Shown one piece after another: positions 61,152 to 64,000 of a stretch of DNA of 64,000 nucleotides (its first letter is position 1; each line of letters opens with the position of its first letter). This DNA is from Brenneria goodwinii (GTDB lineage: Bacteria; Pseudomonadota; Gammaproteobacteria; Enterobacterales; Enterobacteriaceae). Below the pieces are notes generated by a model. The model did no database searches and was not told the origin of the DNA. It saw nothing but the letters and a program-made list of their open reading frames with translations. Both the position numbers and the translations under genes were made by a program. The DNA lies in the NCBI RefSeq assembly GCF_002291445.1, contig NZ_CP014137.1:4278001-4342000 (forward strand). The letters run 5' to 3'.

Positions 61152-62501
61152 TTAGATGATCCAACCCAGCAGCAGGGTGGCGCCGATCACGGTGGAAGCC
61201 CCGCCGATACGGGTGGCGATCTGAGCGAAAGGCATCAATGACATACGGTTGGAGGCAGACAATATGGCTACGTCGCCGGTGCCGCCCAGCCCGCTATGGC
61301 AAGTGGTGACGATGGACGCTTCTATCGGATACATGTTCAGGTAAGGCGCGATAAAAAAGCTGACCAGCGCCATGGAGAGCACCACTGAGCCGCAGACGAT
61401 GACATAACCGATGGAGAAGACGGATACCACGCTTTCCAGCGGGATGTAGAGCATGCCTAAGCCAATCATCAGCGGCCACACCAGCGAGCTGGAAACAAAC
61501 TTGTAAACGCTATGCGCGCCGGTTTCCATCGTGGCGGGAATAACGCGGCTGTATTTACAAAATACGGCGATCAAAATCATCAATACCGGCCCGGGGATAT
61601 GAACCAGTTTCTCAAACAGGCCGCCGACGATGAAAAACGCGCAGATCATCAGCAAACCGCCGCCCATCAGGTGGAAGTCAACGGCTTTCGGCGCTTCGGT
61701 TACGGAGAAGATGGCGTTGTCTTCATCGCTGCGCACCAGACGGCCTTCGCCATTCAGATCTTTTCGGCGCATGCCCAGGCGGGACAGGATGCCTGCGCAG
61801 AAGATGGCGAAGATGTTGCCGACGACGGCGGCCGGCGCCAGTTGCGCGACATAAACATCCGGCGTTTCTCCTAAAATCGCGGAGTAGGCGAGCGATAAAG
61901 GCAGAATGCCCTCGCCGATGCCGCCGCCGATAATCGGAACAATGATGAAAAAGAAGGTGTGGTAGAAGCTATAGCCACAGAGTTTGCCAACCAGCAGTCC
62001 GGTGCACAGCGCCGTTGCCGTACCCACAACCAACGGTACAAACATGCGGACCATGCCTTGAATCAGGATTTTCCGGTTCATGCCCAGGATGCTGCCGACC
62101 ACCAGGCAGGCGATGACGAAATACAGGAAATTCGCCTCTTTCATCAGCAGGTGTACGGTATTCATGGTGTTTTCATTGAACATATGAAAATACACCAGAA
62201 TAGAAGGCACCATCAGACAAAGAATTGCCGGGCCGCCGATATCTTTAAATACAGGAATTTTATGTCCGATATGCGCCAGTAAAAAACCCATACTCATAAT
62301 AACCGCGAAACCGCCGATCATATTTTTTGGTAAATATCCTGCGTAGGCTGCAATAAAAACAATAGCAGCGATAGCAATAAAAAGCGGGACAGGGACGGCC
62401 CCGATTTTCTTGTTGAAAATAGTATCTACAAGTGAGAGGGATGTGGGTGTATCTATGGCAAGATCGTTCTCACAGAGAATATCAGTGTCAGTTTTTTTCA
62501 T
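61152..62501 (-). CDS. 2-hydroxycarboxylate transporter (CitS/MalP family)
   Basis: 449 residues from ATG at 62501 (an ATG three codons earlier is possible). Membrane protein of the 2HCT family: two GGxG-type reentrant-loop motifs, IIGGGIGEGILPLS and HSGLGGTGDVAILSASNRM, plus YLPKNMIGGFAVIMSMGFLLAHIG. It imports citrate, malate or lactate, often with sodium, or exchanges them. No citrate lyase or malolactic gene is near. A CitA/CitB-like system lies 1.3 kb away. It is on the minus strand and single. Confidence 0.94.
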   Translation of the reverse strand: MKKTDTDILCENDLAIDTPTSLSLVDTIFNKKIGAVPVPLFIAIAAIVFIAAYAGYLPKNMIGGFAVIMSMGFLLAHIGHKIPVFKDIGGPAILCLMVPSILVYFHMFNENTMNTVHLLMKEANFLYFVIACLVVGSILGMNRKILIQGMVRMFVPLVVGTATALCTGLLVGKLCGYSFYHTFFFIIVPIIGGGIGEGILPLSLAYSAILGETPDVYVAQLAPAAVVGNIFAIFCAGILSRLGMRRKDLNGEGRLVRSDEDNAIFSVTEAPKAVDFHLMGGGLLMICAFFIVGGLFEKLVHIPGPVLMILIAVFCKYSRVIPATMETGAHSVYKFVSSSLVWPLMIGLGMLYIPLESVVSVFSIGYVIVCGSVVLSMALVSFFIAPYLNMYPIEASIVTTCHSGLGGTGDVAILSASNRMSLMPFAQIATRIGGASTVIGATLLLGWII

Positions 62502-62510
62502 TGTATTCAC

Positions 62511-63616
62511 CCTGCTATGACAGTACGGTACAGGAGAGTCCTGCGTTCATTTTCAGATAAAAGTAAGAAATCCATTTTTTGTTTTTCATCAATACGTAAC
62601 GAAAAACTCAGAATGGTGAAGGTTTTATTTAACGCGTGTTTTTATTAATCCGTAATCTAGCATGGGTTAATGTTAAAAATAATATGTGATTTCATTATTT
62701 GTGAACTTATTAGCAAGTTCCTTTTAAATAACTTATATCATTTTTTTGTAATTAAATTAATTTAAAGGTCGCATTTAATAGCATTTCGGAGAATGAAAGG
62801 CGGGGACATCATTAATGTAATATAAACATATCACGTTATTAAAATAAGTAAATAATCGAATCAAAAACTAATAAAAGCATTTTTAGCGACCAAAATCCAT
62901 TCTTAATAGCTTCCAGCATAGAAAAGATGGCCATAAGCCAGATATTCCCTATCAACATGCCTCTGACCGCTTGAGCGGCGGAACGGATAGGCGCGTTTTC
63001 TTCAGCAAGATCCCGGCGCTTTAGCCGGTGGGCAAATCGGCTGCGGCCACCCTCTTTCGCGTTATTGTTTCATAGGCAATAAAGTTTTTTTATGACGCGT
63101 AGATAGTATGTTTCAAATTTCTATATTTCATACTGATATCACTTTAACTTATATGTTGGCAGGATTTTCACCTGCCGATAACGTTTTTCACAATGAATAG
63201 TGCTCATATCTTGGACATGTAGAAGAATATTCTCATAGTTTTTTTGATGGTGGTAATTTCTTTATTTTTGTGTTTTTATGGTTTTTTACACTGGCTTTTA
63301 ATTATTTTACAAAAAATAATAACTGTTATTTGCGATTTTTTCGTGTTTTGAACCAATGAAAAATGGTCTGGCTGTTTGTAAATCCCTACAGCTTGTATTG
63401 ACGCAACTGTAATCTGTTGACAGATTTAAGACGTCATAGAGGGAAGAAAACAGTGAATGCCTGAATGATTCCTCGTATTCATTGGCCGTAGGCTGTCTCG
63501 CCGCTTTCTCCGTTATTTTAATTTTGCGCCTTCGGGCAAGGCTCGGACCATTACACTCAAAAATAGCGGTCCGACCTAATGAACAACACAATATCATCCA
63601 CAATGGAGCACAAATA
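62511..63616. other. 1.1-kb non-coding region before dppA
   Basis: No supported gene. The left part is AT-rich and holds the transporter promoter; around 62960-63060 there is a short GC-rich patch with CCGGCGCTTTAGCCGG, possibly a relic. The minus-strand frame at 63307-63675 overlaps the start of dppA and has no domain. The right end has the CA-rich leader of dppA: AACAACACAATATCATCC (63579-63596), the kind of sequence that the GcvB small RNA is known to pair with in dppA mRNA. Confidence 0.6.
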
Positions 63617-64000
63617 ATGGGAAATTCCTTGGCTAAATCAAGGGTTTTGAAACTCGGGCTTGGTTTGTTGGCCATGTCTGTCGCCGCCGGACTACAGGCT
63701 AAAACGCTGGTCTATTGTTCCGAAGGCTCTCCAGAAGGGTTTAACCCGCAACTGTTCACCTCAGGAACAACGTTTGATGCCAGCTCTATTCCTATCTACA
63801 ACCGTTTGATTGAATTCAAAAGCGGGACAACCGATATAGAACCCGGTCTGGCTGAGAAGTGGGATATCAGTGAAGATGGTAAAACTTACACGTTCCATCT
63901 GCGTAAAGGCGTGAAGTGGCAGGACAGTAAAGACTTTAAGCCGTCGCGTGATTTCAATGCCGATGACGTATTGTTCTCCTTCCTGCGTCAGCAGGATGCC
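63617..64000 (+). CDS. dppA: Periplasmic dipeptide-binding protein DppA (cut by window end)
   Basis: The first 128 codons of the gene; the rest lies outside the window. ATG at 63617 has GGAG eight bases upstream. The signal peptide KSRVLKLGLGLLAMSVAAGL ends in QA, and the mature part starts KTLVYCSEGSPEGFNPQLF, followed by TSGTTFDASSIPIYNRLIEF and YTFHLRKGVKWQD, all as in E. coli DppA. DppA feeds dipeptides and haem to the DppBCDF transporter and also serves in peptide chemotaxis. Gene found directly from sequence because the frame is cut at the window edge. Confidence 0.93.
   Translation, partial: MGNSLAKSRVLKLGLGLLAMSVAAGLQAKTLVYCSEGSPEGFNPQLFTSGTTFDASSIPIYNRLIEFKSGTTDIEPGLAEKWDISEDGKTYTFHLRKGVKWQDSKDFKPSRDFNADDVLFSFLRQQDA

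Noticed and set aside
63307..63675. 122-codon minus-strand frame before dppA
   Set aside because: It overlaps the start of dppA and its leader, has no domain and no ribosome site.

Overview
The window comes from a gammaproteobacterium of the order Enterobacterales. The evidence is the divergent block rpmH-rnpA-yidD-yidC-mnmE / dnaA-dnaN-recF-gyrB, followed further on by yidA, dgoRKAD, yidR, yidQ, ibpA-ibpB and yidE, which is the gene neighbourhood of the Escherichia coli dnaA-ibpAB region. Plant-associated Pectobacteriaceae (Brenneria/Pectobacterium/Dickeya-like) fit best, because carbohydrate and organic-acid uptake genes are woven into that backbone. The genus is inference. No tRNA, rRNA, CRISPR array, complete insertion sequence or integrase was seen.

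Layout. 1-3.1 kb: a GC-rich accessory block (LysR fragment, RidA family, SDR oxidoreductase with a divergent LysR regulator, AraC relic). 3.1-5.3 kb: a small module with a Schlafen/AlbA_2 ATP-binding regulator, bounded by two direct copies of the mnmE 3' end, the site used by SGI1-type islands. 5.2-9.1 kb: mnmE, yidC, yidD, rnpA, rpmH on the minus strand. 9.7-16 kb: dnaA, dnaN, recF, gyrB on the plus strand. 16.2-19.6 kb: an MFS exporter and a chemoreceptor with a sigma-28 promoter. 20-25.9 kb: an AscG-like repressor, a three-protein Lac/Cel PTS with 6-phospho-beta-glucosidase, and yidA. 26.2-34.7 kb: LysR plus a peptide-type ABC transporter with two tandem nucleoside hydrolases and a dapA-like relic. 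34.7-36.9 kb: ssuA-ssuD without the rest of the ssu operon. 37.1-43 kb: the galactonate (dgo) operon with its operator, an unusual transporter and a hydroxyacid dehydrogenase.

The most interesting region is 43.2-49.6 kb. A perfect 16-bp intrinsic terminator lies between the leader and the first gene, ending 19 bases before the start codon. The second gene encodes a GlpP-type (glycerol-3-phosphate responsive) antiterminator, a regulator family best known from Bacillus. The rest of the operon encodes a class I aldolase, a LyxK-like sugar kinase, an SDR, a hydroxyacid dehydrogenase and a galactitol-type PTS EIIC without EIIA or EIIB. I infer an autoregulated, antitermination-controlled catabolic operon of unknown substrate.

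49.7-64 kb: a DUF1471 periplasmic protein, yidR, yidQ, the heat-shock pair ibpA/ibpB (sigma-32 promoter and a ROSE-like thermometer before each gene), yidE, a DASS anion transporter, a CitA/CitB-DcuS/DcuR type two-component system, glk, a 2-hydroxycarboxylate transporter, a 1.1-kb non-coding stretch, and the start of dppA, cut by the window end.
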